Notes: generated by a model not told the origin, from the letters alone. Shown: positions 1 to 6,388, numbered from the stretch's first letter. The stretch is DNA of 11,863 bases from Hydrogenophaga intermedia (GCA_945869245.1 CAMBOY010000073.1:1-11863); one strand, 5' to 3'. Numbers and translations: made by a program.

Positions 1-1
1 T

Positions 2-352
2 CTGGCCATCATGTCGACCAGCTCTTACCGCGCCGAGGCCGGCACCATCCAGGGCCATCTGGACATTGCCCGCTACATCACCACACCCAAGGGCGAGATC
101 GCCGGCAAGGTGCTGTTGGTGGACGATTTGGCTGATTCGGGCCATACGCTCAAGGCGGTGATTGATACCCTCAAGACCCATTACAGCCCCATCACCGAGC
201 TGCGCAGTGCGGTGATTTGGACCAAGGGCGTGTCTACCTTCATCCCCGATTACTCGGTCGAATTCCTGCCCACCAACCCCTGGATCCACCAGCCCTTCGA
301 AGGCTACGACAGCCTGCGCCCCGAGAAGCTGATGGAAAAGTGGAAAGTCTGA
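2..352 (+). CDS. Phosphoribosyltransferase (Gpt/Hpt-like), 5' end cut by window edge
   Basis: The visible 116 C-terminal residues belong to a type I phosphoribosyltransferase, which joins a purine base to PRPP in the cytoplasm for nucleotide salvage. The PRPP-binding signature is seen as VLLVDDLADSGHTL, the classic two acidic residues followed by a Ser/Gly/Thr loop. Near the C-terminus, NPWIHQPFE resembles the WIEQPW element that contacts the purine in E. coli Gpt (known of that family). This favours a xanthine/hypoxanthine/guanine enzyme over an orotate or adenine enzyme, but base specificity cannot be settled from this part. The frame is open to the left edge, so the start lies outside the window; family members of this kind are typically about 150-190 residues. 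The TGA stop is 16 bp before metC on the same strand, so co-transcription is likely, though the two functions are not obviously linked. Confidence 0.85.
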   Translation: MAIMSTSSYRAEAGTIQGHLDIARYITTPKGEIAGKVLLVDDLADSGHTLKAVIDTLKTHYSPITELRSAVIWTKGVSTFIPDYSVEFLPTNPWIHQPFEGYDSLRPEKLMEKWKV

Positions 353-368
353 TTCCCGCCCAGCGCCC

Positions 369-1556
369 ATGACCGCTTTGTCCACCCAGCTGATTCACCA
401 CCCCTACAACCCGCCCGCCACCTTCGAGGCGGTGCAACCGGGGGTGTTCAAGGCGTCCACGGTGTTCTTTCCGAACGTGCACGCCTTGCGCACCCAGGAG
501 TGGAAGGACAAAAGCGGCTACACCTACGGCCTGCACGGCACGCCCACCACCTTCACACTCGAAGAGCGCATCGCCACACTCGAAGGTGGGCGGTTTTGTG
601 TGCTGGCGCCCAGTGGCCTGTCGGCCCTGAGCCTGGTGGACATGGCGTTTCTGGCGGCGGGCGACGAGGTGCTGCTGCCCGACAACGCTTATGGCCCGGG
701 CAAGGCATTTGCCGAAGGCGATCTGGCGCGCTGGGGCATCACCCACCGGTTTTACGACCCCATGAACCCGGCCGACCTGGCCGCACAGATCACGCCAGCC
801 ACCCGCCTGGTGTGGCTGGAGGCTCCGGGCTCGATCACGCTCGAATTTGCCGACCTGCCCGCCCTGGTGGCGGTGATCCGCACGGCCAACGCAGGGCGAC
901 AGCGCCCCATCGTGAGCGCGCTGGACAACACCTGGGGCGCGGGCGTGGCGTTCAATGCCTTTGAGCTGGGTGTTGATGTGTCGATGCAGGCGCTCACCAA
1001 ATACCCCAGCGGCGGTGCCGATGTGCTGATGGGCTCGGTCGTCACCCGCGACCCGGCCTTGCACGAAGCGCTCTTGCTCTGCCACATGCGTCTGGGTCTG
1101 GGCGTCTCGGCCAACGACACCGAACTGGTGCTGCGCGGCTTGCCCACGGTGGCGCTGCGCTACGCCGCCCAAGACACCGCCACGCGGGCACTCGCCAGCT
1201 GGATGCAAGACCAGCCTGGGGTGGCCGCCGTGCTGCACCCGGCACTGCCTGGCTCGCCTGGTCACGCCGCCTGGGCGCGCGACGCCAGCGCCGCCGCTTG
1301 CCTCTTCAGTGTGGTGTTCGACGCGCGTTTTTCGCAAGCCCAGATCGACGCTTTTTGCGACAGCTTGCGGCGCTTCAAGCTGGGCTGGAGCTGGGCTGGC
1401 CCGATCAGCCTGTGTGCGCCCTACAACGTGCGCTCCATCCGCACGCGGCCCTGGCCGCACCTGGGGTGCTTGGTGCGTTTTGCTATTGGCTTGGAAGCGG
1501 TGGACGATCTCCAAGCCGATTTGCAAGCCGCCCTCGACGCGCTCAACGCCGCTTGA
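369..1556 (+). CDS. metC: Cystathionine beta-lyase (PLP enzyme)
   Basis: Cystathionine beta-lyase cleaves cystathionine to homocysteine, pyruvate and ammonia, the penultimate step of methionine synthesis by trans-sulfuration, in the cytoplasm. The 395-residue product matches the E. coli MetC layout along its length: YGLHGTPT (53-60), a LEGG segment (71-74), LEAPGSITLE (150-159), LDNTW with the pyridine-nitrogen aspartate D186, the Schiff-base lysine K211 in LTKYPSGGADV, HPALPGS (290-296) and the substrate-carboxylate arginine R370 in VRFAIGLE. Length is the family norm. The ATG at 369 is 16 bp after the upstream stop and gives the full conserved N-terminus; no clear Shine-Dalgarno is visible. 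Position 55, where E. coli MetC has the phosphate-binding Arg58, is Leu, followed by His56. The main alternative is another Cys/Met-metabolism PLP enzyme (cystathionine gamma-synthase or gamma-lyase), but PGSITLE and the YGxxGTxT motif favour MetC. Confidence 0.92.
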   Translation: MTALSTQLIHHPYNPPATFEAVQPGVFKASTVFFPNVHALRTQEWKDKSGYTYGLHGTPTTFTLEERIATLEGGRFCVLAPSGLSALSLVDMAFLAAGDEVLLPDNAYGPGKAFAEGDLARWGITHRFYDPMNPADLAAQITPATRLVWLEAPGSITLEFADLPALVAVIRTANAGRQRPIVSALDNTWGAGVAFNAFELGVDVSMQALTKYPSGGADVLMGSVVTRDPALHEALLLCHMRLGLGVSANDTELVLRGLPTVALRYAAQDTATRALASWMQDQPGVAAVLHPALPGSPGHAAWARDASAAACLFSVVFDARFSQAQIDAFCDSLRRFKLGWSWAGPISLCAPYNVRSIRTRPWPHLGCLVRFAIGLEAVDDLQADLQAALDALNAA

Positions 1557-1573
1557 GCCTCTTCTATTTTCAC

Positions 1574-1578
1574 GAAAG
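1574..1578 (+). promoter_or_regulatory. Ribosome binding site deciding the TTG start of the small protein
   Basis: GAAAG is complementary to the anti-Shine-Dalgarno and lies 6 nt before TTG 1585. It supports the non-ATG start of the 60-residue gene. Confidence 0.55.
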
Positions 1579-1584
1579 CACGCC

Positions 1585-1767
1585 TTGGCCACTCCCAATT
1601 ACGGTTACGAAAAGCGCCAACGCGAGCTGGCCAAAAAGCAGAAAAAAGAGCAGAAGCTGCGCGAAAAAGCCGAACGCAAGCTCGGTGGCGATGCCACCGG
1701 CGACGACACCGACGCGCCGGCCGATGACGCCACGGGCACCGATGGTGCGGGCGATCAGCCGGCCTGA
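1585..1767 (+). CDS. Small lysine-rich protein of unknown function, TTG start
   Basis: This 60-residue reading frame starts with TTG and reads MATPNYGYEKRQRELAKKQK at its N-terminus. A GAAAG ribosome-binding site (1574-1578) lies 6 nt before the TTG, which is why I chose this start; there is no ATG in the frame near this point. The product has two halves: residues 9-33 are strongly basic and could form one amphipathic helix, and residues 35-58 are an acidic, Asp/Thr/Ala/Gly-rich tail that is probably disordered. From memory, small proteins starting NPNY..EKRQRELAKK are widespread hypothetical proteins in Burkholderiales; I know of no function. It sits 28 bp after metC and is probably co-transcribed. 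Its last 13 bp overlap the 3' end of selU on the other strand. The basic half could bind nucleic acid, but that is inference only. Confidence 0.7.
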   Translation: MATPNYGYEKRQRELAKKQKKEQKLREKAERKLGGDATGDDTDAPADDATGTDGAGDQPA

Positions 1768-2822
1768 GCGGCGCTGATCAGCGTACTGGCCGCGGCCGCC
1801 ATGTCGGCGGGCGAGCGGCTGGGCAGCGCACACACCTGGGCCTGGCTGTACTGCACAAAATTGCGCCGGATCGACGCCGCGTAGACCGGGTCGTAGTGCA
1901 GGGCGAGCAGATCGTGCACCACCGCCTCGGTCTGGCCTCGTTGCACCTGATCGATCCAGTCGTGGACCACCTTGTGCCCGCGCAGCTCAGTCAGCGCCTG
2001 CAGGCGTTCGCAGAAAAACGCGCTGTCGCGCACAAAGAAGTCGTAGTCTTCCATTAACAAAGCCACCCGCTGCGCATCGCTCAACTGCAGGTCGATGCAG
2101 GGGCTCTGGCGCATGGCGTCGATCAAGGCGTCGGGCACCCGCACATTGCCCACCTTTTTGCTCTCGCTCTCCACAAACACCGGCTGCTCTGGGTCGAAGT
2201 GCCGCAAGGTGTCCCACACCAAGGTGTCAAAGCGCTTCTGGCTGGGCTGGGGTGTGCCGGGAATATGACCCAGCACCGAGCTGCGGTGGCAGGCCAGGGC
2301 TTCCAGATCGAGCACCTGCGCACCTTGGGCCGCCAGTGCCTGTAGCAGGCGGGTTTTGCCGCTGCCGGTGGGGCCACACACCACCTGGTAGCGCAGGCGC
2401 TGCGCTTGTGCGCTCATGTCGTCCACCAGGGCTTGGCGCGCCGCTTTGTAGCCGCCTTCGACCAGCGTCACCTGAAAACCAATGGCACCCAGAATGGTGG
2501 CCAGCGCACCGCTGCGGTTGCCGCCGCGCCAGCAGTACACCAGCGGGCGCCAGCCTTTGGGCTTGTCGAGCACCTCGCGCTCGATGTGCGCGGCGATGTT
2601 GCGGGCCGACAGCGCGGCGCCGCGCTTCTTGGCCTCAAAGGCATTGACCTGCTTGTACATCGTGCCAATCGCGATGCGCTCCTGGTTGTCCAGGGTGGGC
2701 CAGTTCACCGCACCCGGCAGGTGGTCGAGGGCGTATTCGTCTTCGGTGCGGGCGTCGATGACCGCATCAAATTGGTCGAGTTGTTGCAGGGCGTCGGGGG
2801 CGGGCAGGGGGCGTACAGGCAT
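1755..2822 (-). CDS. selU: tRNA 2-selenouridine synthase (SelU/MnmH)
   Basis: SelU replaces sulfur by selenium in 2-thiouridine at the wobble position of tRNAs for Lys, Glu and Gln, using selenophosphate made by SelD; it also carries the tRNA geranyl-transferase activity known for the E. coli enzyme. The 355-residue product has the expected two parts: an N-terminal rhodanese-like domain (about 15-130) with catalytic C97 in YCWRGGNRSG, at the same residue number as in E. coli SelU, and a P-loop domain with Walker A GPTGSGKT (150-157). FVESESKKVG (216-225) and the MEDYDFF segment (257-263) are further family features. SelD is not in the window. The start ATG is immediately preceded by GGGGGATAATC, a likely -10 box, so the transcript may be leaderless. 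The gene follows tesA by 49 bp on the same strand, and its stop overlaps the convergent small gene. Confidence 0.95.
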   Translation of the reverse strand: MPVRPLPAPDALQQLDQFDAVIDARTEDEYALDHLPGAVNWPTLDNQERIAIGTMYKQVNAFEAKKRGAALSARNIAAHIEREVLDKPKGWRPLVYCWRGGNRSGALATILGAIGFQVTLVEGGYKAARQALVDDMSAQAQRLRYQVVCGPTGSGKTRLLQALAAQGAQVLDLEALACHRSSVLGHIPGTPQPSQKRFDTLVWDTLRHFDPEQPVFVESESKKVGNVRVPDALIDAMRQSPCIDLQLSDAQRVALLMEDYDFFVRDSAFFCERLQALTELRGHKVVHDWIDQVQRGQTEAVVHDLLALHYDPVYAASIRRNFVQYSQAQVCALPSRSPADMAAAASTLISAAQAG

Positions 2823-2826
2823 GGCC

Positions 2827-2837
2827 GATTATCCCCC
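2827..2837 (-). promoter_or_regulatory. Candidate -10 promoter element for a leaderless selU transcript
   Basis: Read on the minus strand the sequence is GGGGGATAATC. Its GATAAT hexamer (2828-2833) differs from TATAAT by one base and ends 5 nt before the A of the selU ATG, so transcription would begin at or within a base or two of the start codon. No good -35 hexamer is visible about 17 bp upstream. The identical 11-mer lies before rlmB. Confidence 0.5.
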
Positions 2838-2871
2838 GCAGGCTCAGGCGCTCAGCGGGCATGCGCCAGCG

Positions 2872-3513
2872 TCACTTGCGGCCAGTCAGCAAAGGCCTCA
2901 GTGCCGGCCACACGTGATCGAGCATCAGCGGCTGCGCTTGTTCGTTGGGGTGTATGCGGTCGGATTGGAACCAGCGCAGTGGGTCGGTGCCATCGGCCAC
3001 ACCCTTGAGGAAAAACGGCAGCAGCGCGGCTTTGTGTTCACGCGCCACGCTGGGGTAGACCTCGCGAAACTCTTGGGCGTAGCGTGCGCCGTAGTTGGGC
3101 GGCATCTCCATGCCCAACAACAGCACCCGAGCCCCAGCCGCCTGGGCCGCCTGGGTCATGGCCGACAAATTGGCGCGGGTCATGTCCAGCGGCAGGCCAC
3201 GCAGTGCGTCGTTGCCCCCCAGCTCGATCACCACCACCTGCGGCGTGTGCTGTTTGAGCAGGGCCGGCAGGCGCGAGCGGCCACCCGATGTGGTGTCGCC
3301 GCTGATACTGGCGTTGACGACCCGAAACGCCAGTTTGTTCTGGTCGATGCGATCCTGCAGCAACTGCACCCAGCCGCTGCCACGCTTGAGCCCGTACTCG
3401 GCGCTCAGCGAATCGCCCACCACCAAGAGCCGTGGCCGCGCGTCGTTTTGGGCGTGTGAAAGCCCTGCCGCCGTCAAACTGGCCACGAGCAAGGTAAAGT
3501 GTCTGCGCCGCAT
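2872..3513 (-). CDS. tesA: Secreted GDSL-family esterase / lysophospholipase, TesA-like
   Basis: This is a 213-residue SGNH/GDSL hydrolase of the TesA (acyl-CoA thioesterase I / protease I / lysophospholipase L1) type, acting on ester or thioester bonds in the periplasm. The N-terminus (MRRRHFTLLVASLTAAGLSHA) is a signal peptide with a likely cut after A21. Family blocks follow in order: GDSLS with nucleophile S35, G72 in ISGDTTSGG, GGND with N101 (oxyanion hole), and the D185/H188 pair in SDRIHPN. I chose the ATG at 3513 because AAGGA (3521-3525) lies 7 nt before it; an ATG at 3534 has no comparable site, and one at 3555 would reach into the divergent gene. The neighbour is the divergent ABC ATPase, the arrangement known for E. 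coli tesA and ybbA. Physiological substrate is unknown. Confidence 0.92.
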   Translation of the reverse strand: MRRRHFTLLVASLTAAGLSHAQNDARPRLLVVGDSLSAEYGLKRGSGWVQLLQDRIDQNKLAFRVVNASISGDTTSGGRSRLPALLKQHTPQVVVIELGGNDALRGLPLDMTRANLSAMTQAAQAAGARVLLLGMEMPPNYGARYAQEFREVYPSVAREHKAALLPFFLKGVADGTDPLRWFQSDRIHPNEQAQPLMLDHVWPALRPLLTGRK

Positions 3514-3520
3514 CCCTGAA

Positions 3521-3525
3521 TCCTT
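3521..3525 (-). promoter_or_regulatory. Ribosome binding site deciding the tesA start
   Basis: On the minus strand this is AAGGA, 7 nt before the ATG at 3513. It favours this start over the in-frame ATGs at 3534 and 3555. Confidence 0.65.
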
Positions 3526-3542
3526 CGTCTTCATCTCATTGC

Positions 3543-4232
3543 ATGTCTGAACCACAAGTCCGCTCCATCATCGACGTTGAGCACGTTCACAAGTCGGTCA
3601 CCGACGCCACCGGTTCGCTGGATATTTTGCGCGACATCCATTTTTCGGTGTTGAGCGGGGAGACTGTCGCCATTGTCGGTGCCTCGGGCTCGGGCAAAAG
3701 CACCTTGTTGTCCATCATGGCCGGGCTGGATACGCCCAGCAGCGGCCGGGTGGTGGTCGATGGCACCGATTTGTTCGCCTTTGACGAAGACGGCCGCGCC
3801 GCCTTGCGCGCCCAGAAGATCGGGTTTGTGTTCCAGAGCTTCCAACTGTTGGGCAACCTGACTGCGCTGGAAAACGTGATGCTGCCGCTGGAGCTCGCCG
3901 GTGTGCGCGACGCCCGCAGCCGCGCCACCGCGCTGTTGCAGCGGGTGGGCCTGGGCGAGCGCCTGACGCGCTACCCCAAGGTCTTGTCGGGTGGCGAACA
4001 GCAGCGCGTGGCGCTGGCCCGGGCCTTTGTGGTGCGCCCGGCGGTGCTGTTGGCCGACGAGCCCACTGGCAGTTTGGACCATGCCACCGGCGAATCGGTG
4101 ATGGCGCTGATGCTCGAACTCAACCGCGAGTTGGGCACCACGTTGATTCTCGTGACCCACGACCGCACCCTGGCCGCGCGCTGCGACCGCCGCATCACCA
4201 TCGAAGCCGGGCGCATCGCCCACAGCGACTGA
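3543..4232 (+). CDS. ABC transporter ATP-binding protein, LolD/YbbA type
   Basis: The 229-residue protein is a complete ABC ATPase of the LolD/MacB/FtsE group, which powers permeases that move lipids or lipoproteins, or act mechanically on the envelope, rather than import nutrients. Visible motifs: Walker A GASGSGKST (46-54), Q-loop Q98 in VFQSFQLL, signature LSGGEQQR (148-155), Walker B VLLADE with catalytic E173, D-loop GSLDH (176-180) and switch histidine H206 in VTHD. Divergence from tesA argues for a YbbA orthologue, since E. coli ybbA is divergent from tesA. In E. coli ybbA is followed by the permease gene ybbP; here no permease follows, and rlmB comes next after 36 bp. The ATPase therefore either uses a permease encoded elsewhere or is an orphan. 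No Shine-Dalgarno is visible before the ATG, and only 29 bp separate it from the tesA start. Confidence 0.9.
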   Translation: MSEPQVRSIIDVEHVHKSVTDATGSLDILRDIHFSVLSGETVAIVGASGSGKSTLLSIMAGLDTPSSGRVVVDGTDLFAFDEDGRAALRAQKIGFVFQSFQLLGNLTALENVMLPLELAGVRDARSRATALLQRVGLGERLTRYPKVLSGGEQQRVALARAFVVRPAVLLADEPTGSLDHATGESVMALMLELNRELGTTLILVTHDRTLAARCDRRITIEAGRIAHSD

Positions 4233-4250
4233 CGCGGGACGCGCGGTCTG

Positions 4251-4268
4251 ACGGGGGATAATCCCCGT
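4251..4268. repeat. Inverted repeat abutting the rlmB start codon
   Basis: ACGGGG (4251-4256) and CCCCGT (4263-4268) form a perfect 6-bp stem around a 6-nt loop holding most of the GATAAT box, and the right arm touches the ATG at 4269. It could be an operator at a promoter, an RNA hairpin if transcription starts upstream at the ABC gene, or chance in GC-rich DNA. Confidence 0.4.
4253..4263 (+). promoter_or_regulatory. Candidate -10 promoter element for a leaderless rlmB transcript
   Basis: GGGGGATAATC contains GATAAT (4257-4262), ending 6 nt before the rlmB ATG, so the predicted transcript starts at about the start codon. A clear -35 at the right distance is absent. The element lies inside an imperfect palindrome (4251-4268) in which ACGGGG pairs with CCCCGT. 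The G-run might instead be read as a poor ribosome-binding site. Confidence 0.5.
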
Positions 4269-5015
4269 ATGTCATCTCCCAAAGTGTTGTTCGGCTTTCA
4301 CGCCGTGGGCGTGCGCCTGAAGACCGCGCCCCAATCCATCATTGAAGTCTATGTGGACCCGAGCCGGCGCGACGCGCGCATGCGCCAGTTCGTCGACCGC
4401 GCCAAAGAAGCCGGGGTGCGCCTGATTGATGCCGACGGCATGCGCTTGGCCAAGCTCGCCGGCAGCCACGGCCACCAAGGCGTGGCCGCCCGGGTAGAAC
4501 CGGTGGCCCAAGCCCATTCGCTCGACGAACTGCTGGAAGACCTCGAAGCCAAAGGCATAGCCCCGCTGCTGCTGGTACTCGACGGCGTGACCGATCCGCA
4601 CAACCTTGGCGCCTGCCTGCGGGTCGCCGACGGCGCCGGCGCCCACGCCGTGATCGCCCCCAAAGACCACGCCGCCGGCATCAACGCCACCGTGGCCAAG
4701 GTGGCCAGCGGCGCGGCCGAAACCATGCCGTACTTCATGGTCACCAACCTGGCGCGCACCTTGGGCGAACTCAAAGAGCGCAACATCTGGATCATTGGCA
4801 CCAGCGACGACGCGCCCAAAACGCTCTACCAGGTCGACCTCAAAGCCCCGACCGCCTTGGTGCTCGGCGCCGAGGGGCAGGGCATGCGCCAGCTGACCCG
4901 CAAAACCTGTGACGAGCTGGTGGGCATTCCGATGATGGGCGCGGTGGAGAGCCTCAACGTCTCGGTCGCTAGCGGTGTGTGTTTGTACGAAGCGCTGCGC
5001 CAGCGCGCGGTTTGA
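4269..5015 (+). CDS. rlmB: 23S rRNA (guanosine-2'-O-)-methyltransferase RlmB
   Basis: RlmB methylates the ribose of G2251 (E. coli numbering) in the peptidyl-tRNA loop of 23S rRNA, using S-adenosylmethionine. The 248-residue protein begins with the RlmB hallmark FGFHAVGVRL (8-17), part of the N-terminal substrate-binding domain, and has the three SpoU/SPOUT motifs that form the trefoil knot: motif 1 with N112 and R118 in DPHNLGACLRVADG, motif 2 with E202 in LVLGAEGQGMR, and motif 3 with S228 and N230 in IPMMGAVESLNVSVA. These are the residues known to matter for binding and catalysis in this family. Length is normal. The ATG at 4269 gives exactly the conserved N-terminus. It lies 36 bp after the ABC gene with its own candidate -10 box, so it may be expressed from its own leaderless transcript as well as by read-through. 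Confidence 0.95.
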   Translation: MSSPKVLFGFHAVGVRLKTAPQSIIEVYVDPSRRDARMRQFVDRAKEAGVRLIDADGMRLAKLAGSHGHQGVAARVEPVAQAHSLDELLEDLEAKGIAPLLLVLDGVTDPHNLGACLRVADGAGAHAVIAPKDHAAGINATVAKVASGAAETMPYFMVTNLARTLGELKERNIWIIGTSDDAPKTLYQVDLKAPTALVLGAEGQGMRQLTRKTCDELVGIPMMGAVESLNVSVASGVCLYEALRQRAV

Positions 5016-5040
5016 GCGCCGACTTTTGAAAGAACTGAGC

Positions 5041-5376
5041 ATGAAACCTGTACTGTGGGCCGCCGCTGTGGCGGTGCTGACACTGAGCGCGTGCACCCAA
5101 GAGCAACAAAACCAGCTCGGCCGAGGCATCCAGAACTGGACCGGCACCAATGGCGTGATGGAAATCTACGCCGGCGACAAGGTGGTGCGCCGCTTCCTGA
5201 AAGTGGACAAGGTGAGTACCGCCTTGGGCACCACCGACGGTGCGCCGCGCGCCTACCGCTACGGCTATGGTGTGCTGGACGAAAACCTGAACATGCAGGT
5301 CGACGACGGCGAGAAGAAGGTGTATTTCGAGATCAGCGACTACACCCAAAGCGTGTTCTTCGAGAGCCCGCGCTGA
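5041..5376 (+). CDS. Small predicted lipoprotein of unknown function
   Basis: I do not recognise a named family. The 111-residue product has a lipoprotein signal: K2, a hydrophobic stretch (about 4-15) and the lipobox LSAC with C18 as the lipidated residue. The residue after it is Thr rather than Asp, so the usual sorting rule predicts the outer membrane. The mature part begins with a Gln-rich segment and then reads like a small beta-rich fold, with alternating hydrophobic residues in VMEIYAGDKVVRRFLKVDK and VYFEISDY. A GAAAGAA ribosome-binding site (5028-5034) lies 6 nt before ATG 5041, which excludes a longer in-frame start at 4975 inside rlmB. It is 25 bp after rlmB and 8 bp before the TraB-family gene, so the three are probably one operon. 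The two envelope proteins may act together, but that is inference. Confidence 0.8.
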   Translation: MKPVLWAAAVAVLTLSACTQEQQNQLGRGIQNWTGTNGVMEIYAGDKVVRRFLKVDKVSTALGTTDGAPRAYRYGYGVLDENLNMQVDDGEKKVYFEISDYTQSVFFESPR

Positions 5377-5384
5377 GCCAGGTC

Positions 5385-6353
5385 ATGGGTGCTGTGCGCC
5401 GTTGTGGCAAGTGCATGGCTGTGGTGGCGTGGGTGCTGGTCGCTTGGTGCTGGGCGCCACTGGCCCCAGCCCAAACGCTCGATCCGGCGGCTTGTCCGCC
5501 GAGCGCGCCAGTGCCCAGCCCCGCCTTGCTGCAGGTGGCGCGCCAGCAACTGGCCGATCGCGGCTTTCTCTGGCGCATCAGCCGCGACGGGCGCGATTCC
5601 TTCATCTACGGCACCTTGCACGCCGGGCGGCCCGAGTGGTTGCTGCCCGGACCGCGTACCGAAGCCGCCTTGCACCGCACCGGCGCCCTGGCGCTCGAGG
5701 TTAATCCGCTTGACTCGGCGGTGCGTGAGCAGGTGCGCGCCGTGGCCCAGCGTCCGGGGTTTGCCCTGTCTGCCGCCACCCAGGCCGCGCTGGTGGCGGC
5801 GTGGGCGGCCGAATGCTTGGACCCCGCCGAGTTGCAGTCGGGTCCACCCGAGTGGCACGCACTGCGGCTGGTGGTGGCGCAAGCCCAGCGCCAAGGCTTG
5901 TTTCCCGATTTTGGTGCCGAGGCGGTGCTGCTGATGCGCAACCTGCGCACCGAGCGTCCGGTGATTGGACTGGAGACGGTGGCCATCCAGCTCGAGGCTT
6001 TGTTGGCCCGCACCCCCAGTGAAGCCTAGCGCATGGTCGAGGAGCAGTTGCGCGAGCATGGTCGCCCTGGATCGGTGGCCTTGCTGCAGCGCCTGGCGCA
6101 AGCCTGGGCCGAGTCGGACTGGGACACTTTGGTGCGCTATCCCGACTGGTGCGAATGCCTGCGCACCGAGGCCGAACGCGCCGACTTTGAGCGCCTGCTC
6201 AACAGCCGCCACCCGGCCATGGCCGACGGCATTGAGCGGCACCACGCCGATCAGGCGGTGTTTGTGGCGGTGGGCGCTTTGCATTTGCCGGGCGAGCAAG
6301 GCCTGCTGGCCCTGATGCGGGCCAAGGGCTTTGTGCTGACCCGGGTGTTTTGA
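5385..6353 (+). pseudogene. TraB/GumN-family protein interrupted by an in-frame TAG
   Basis: Reading from ATG 5385 (AGCCAGG just upstream, 8 bp after the lipoprotein gene) gives a signal peptide (hydrophobic 11-29, likely cut after the Ala at 29) and a TraB/GumN domain, a family related to Tiki metalloproteases. Residue 215 is a TAG stop (6027-6029), after which the same frame continues to 6353. Without the stop the product would be 322 residues, normal for the family. Family marks lie on both sides: before it the first GxxH motif YGTLH (H79), LEVNP with E105, PDFGAE and GLETVAIQL with E197; after it SRHPAMADGI (274-283), the second GxxH motif VGALH (H300) and a family-like C-terminus GLLALMRAKGF. 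Both GxxH histidines are expected to be needed, so a 214-residue product should be inactive. The TAG is one transition from CAG (Gln). It may be a real nonsense mutation or a sequencing error; an ATG at 6033 could restart translation. Confidence 0.85.
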
Positions 6354-6360
6354 CCGGTGT

Positions 6361-6388
6361 GGTCTGAGGCCCTGCAGCCGCTCAGACC
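6361..6388. terminator. Inverted repeat between convergent genes, possible bidirectional terminator
   Basis: GGTCTGAG (6361-6368) and CTCAGACC (6381-6388) form a perfect 8-bp stem with a 12-nt loop, exactly where the TraB-family gene (ends 6353) and the second CHR gene (ends 6382) meet. The right arm contains the CHR stop codon. No T-run follows on either strand, so it is not a canonical intrinsic terminator; it may protect 3' ends or help Rho-dependent ending. Confidence 0.45.

Noticed and set aside
240..1598. A 452-codon open frame on the minus strand opposite metC.
   Set aside because: It is a low-complexity Arg/Gly/His-rich shadow; metC on the plus strand has all catalytic residues.
3514..3555. 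A longer tesA start at 3555 or 3534.
   Set aside because: The extra residues precede a complete signal peptide, the upstream sites lack a ribosome-binding sequence, and 3555 overlaps the ABC gene. AAGGA fits the start at 3513.
4272..5150. A 292-codon open frame on the minus strand opposite rlmB.
   Set aside because: It is an antisense shadow spanning rlmB and part of the lipoprotein gene, with no recognisable domain.
6033..6353. The C-terminal TraB part as an independent 106-residue gene.
   Set aside because: It has no signal peptide or ribosome-binding site of its own and contains only the second half of a known domain in the same frame; it is better read as the remainder of the interrupted gene.
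6361..6388. A canonical intrinsic terminator between the convergent genes.
   Set aside because: The 8-bp stem is real, but neither strand has a T-run after it, so it is kept only as a possible non-canonical terminator.
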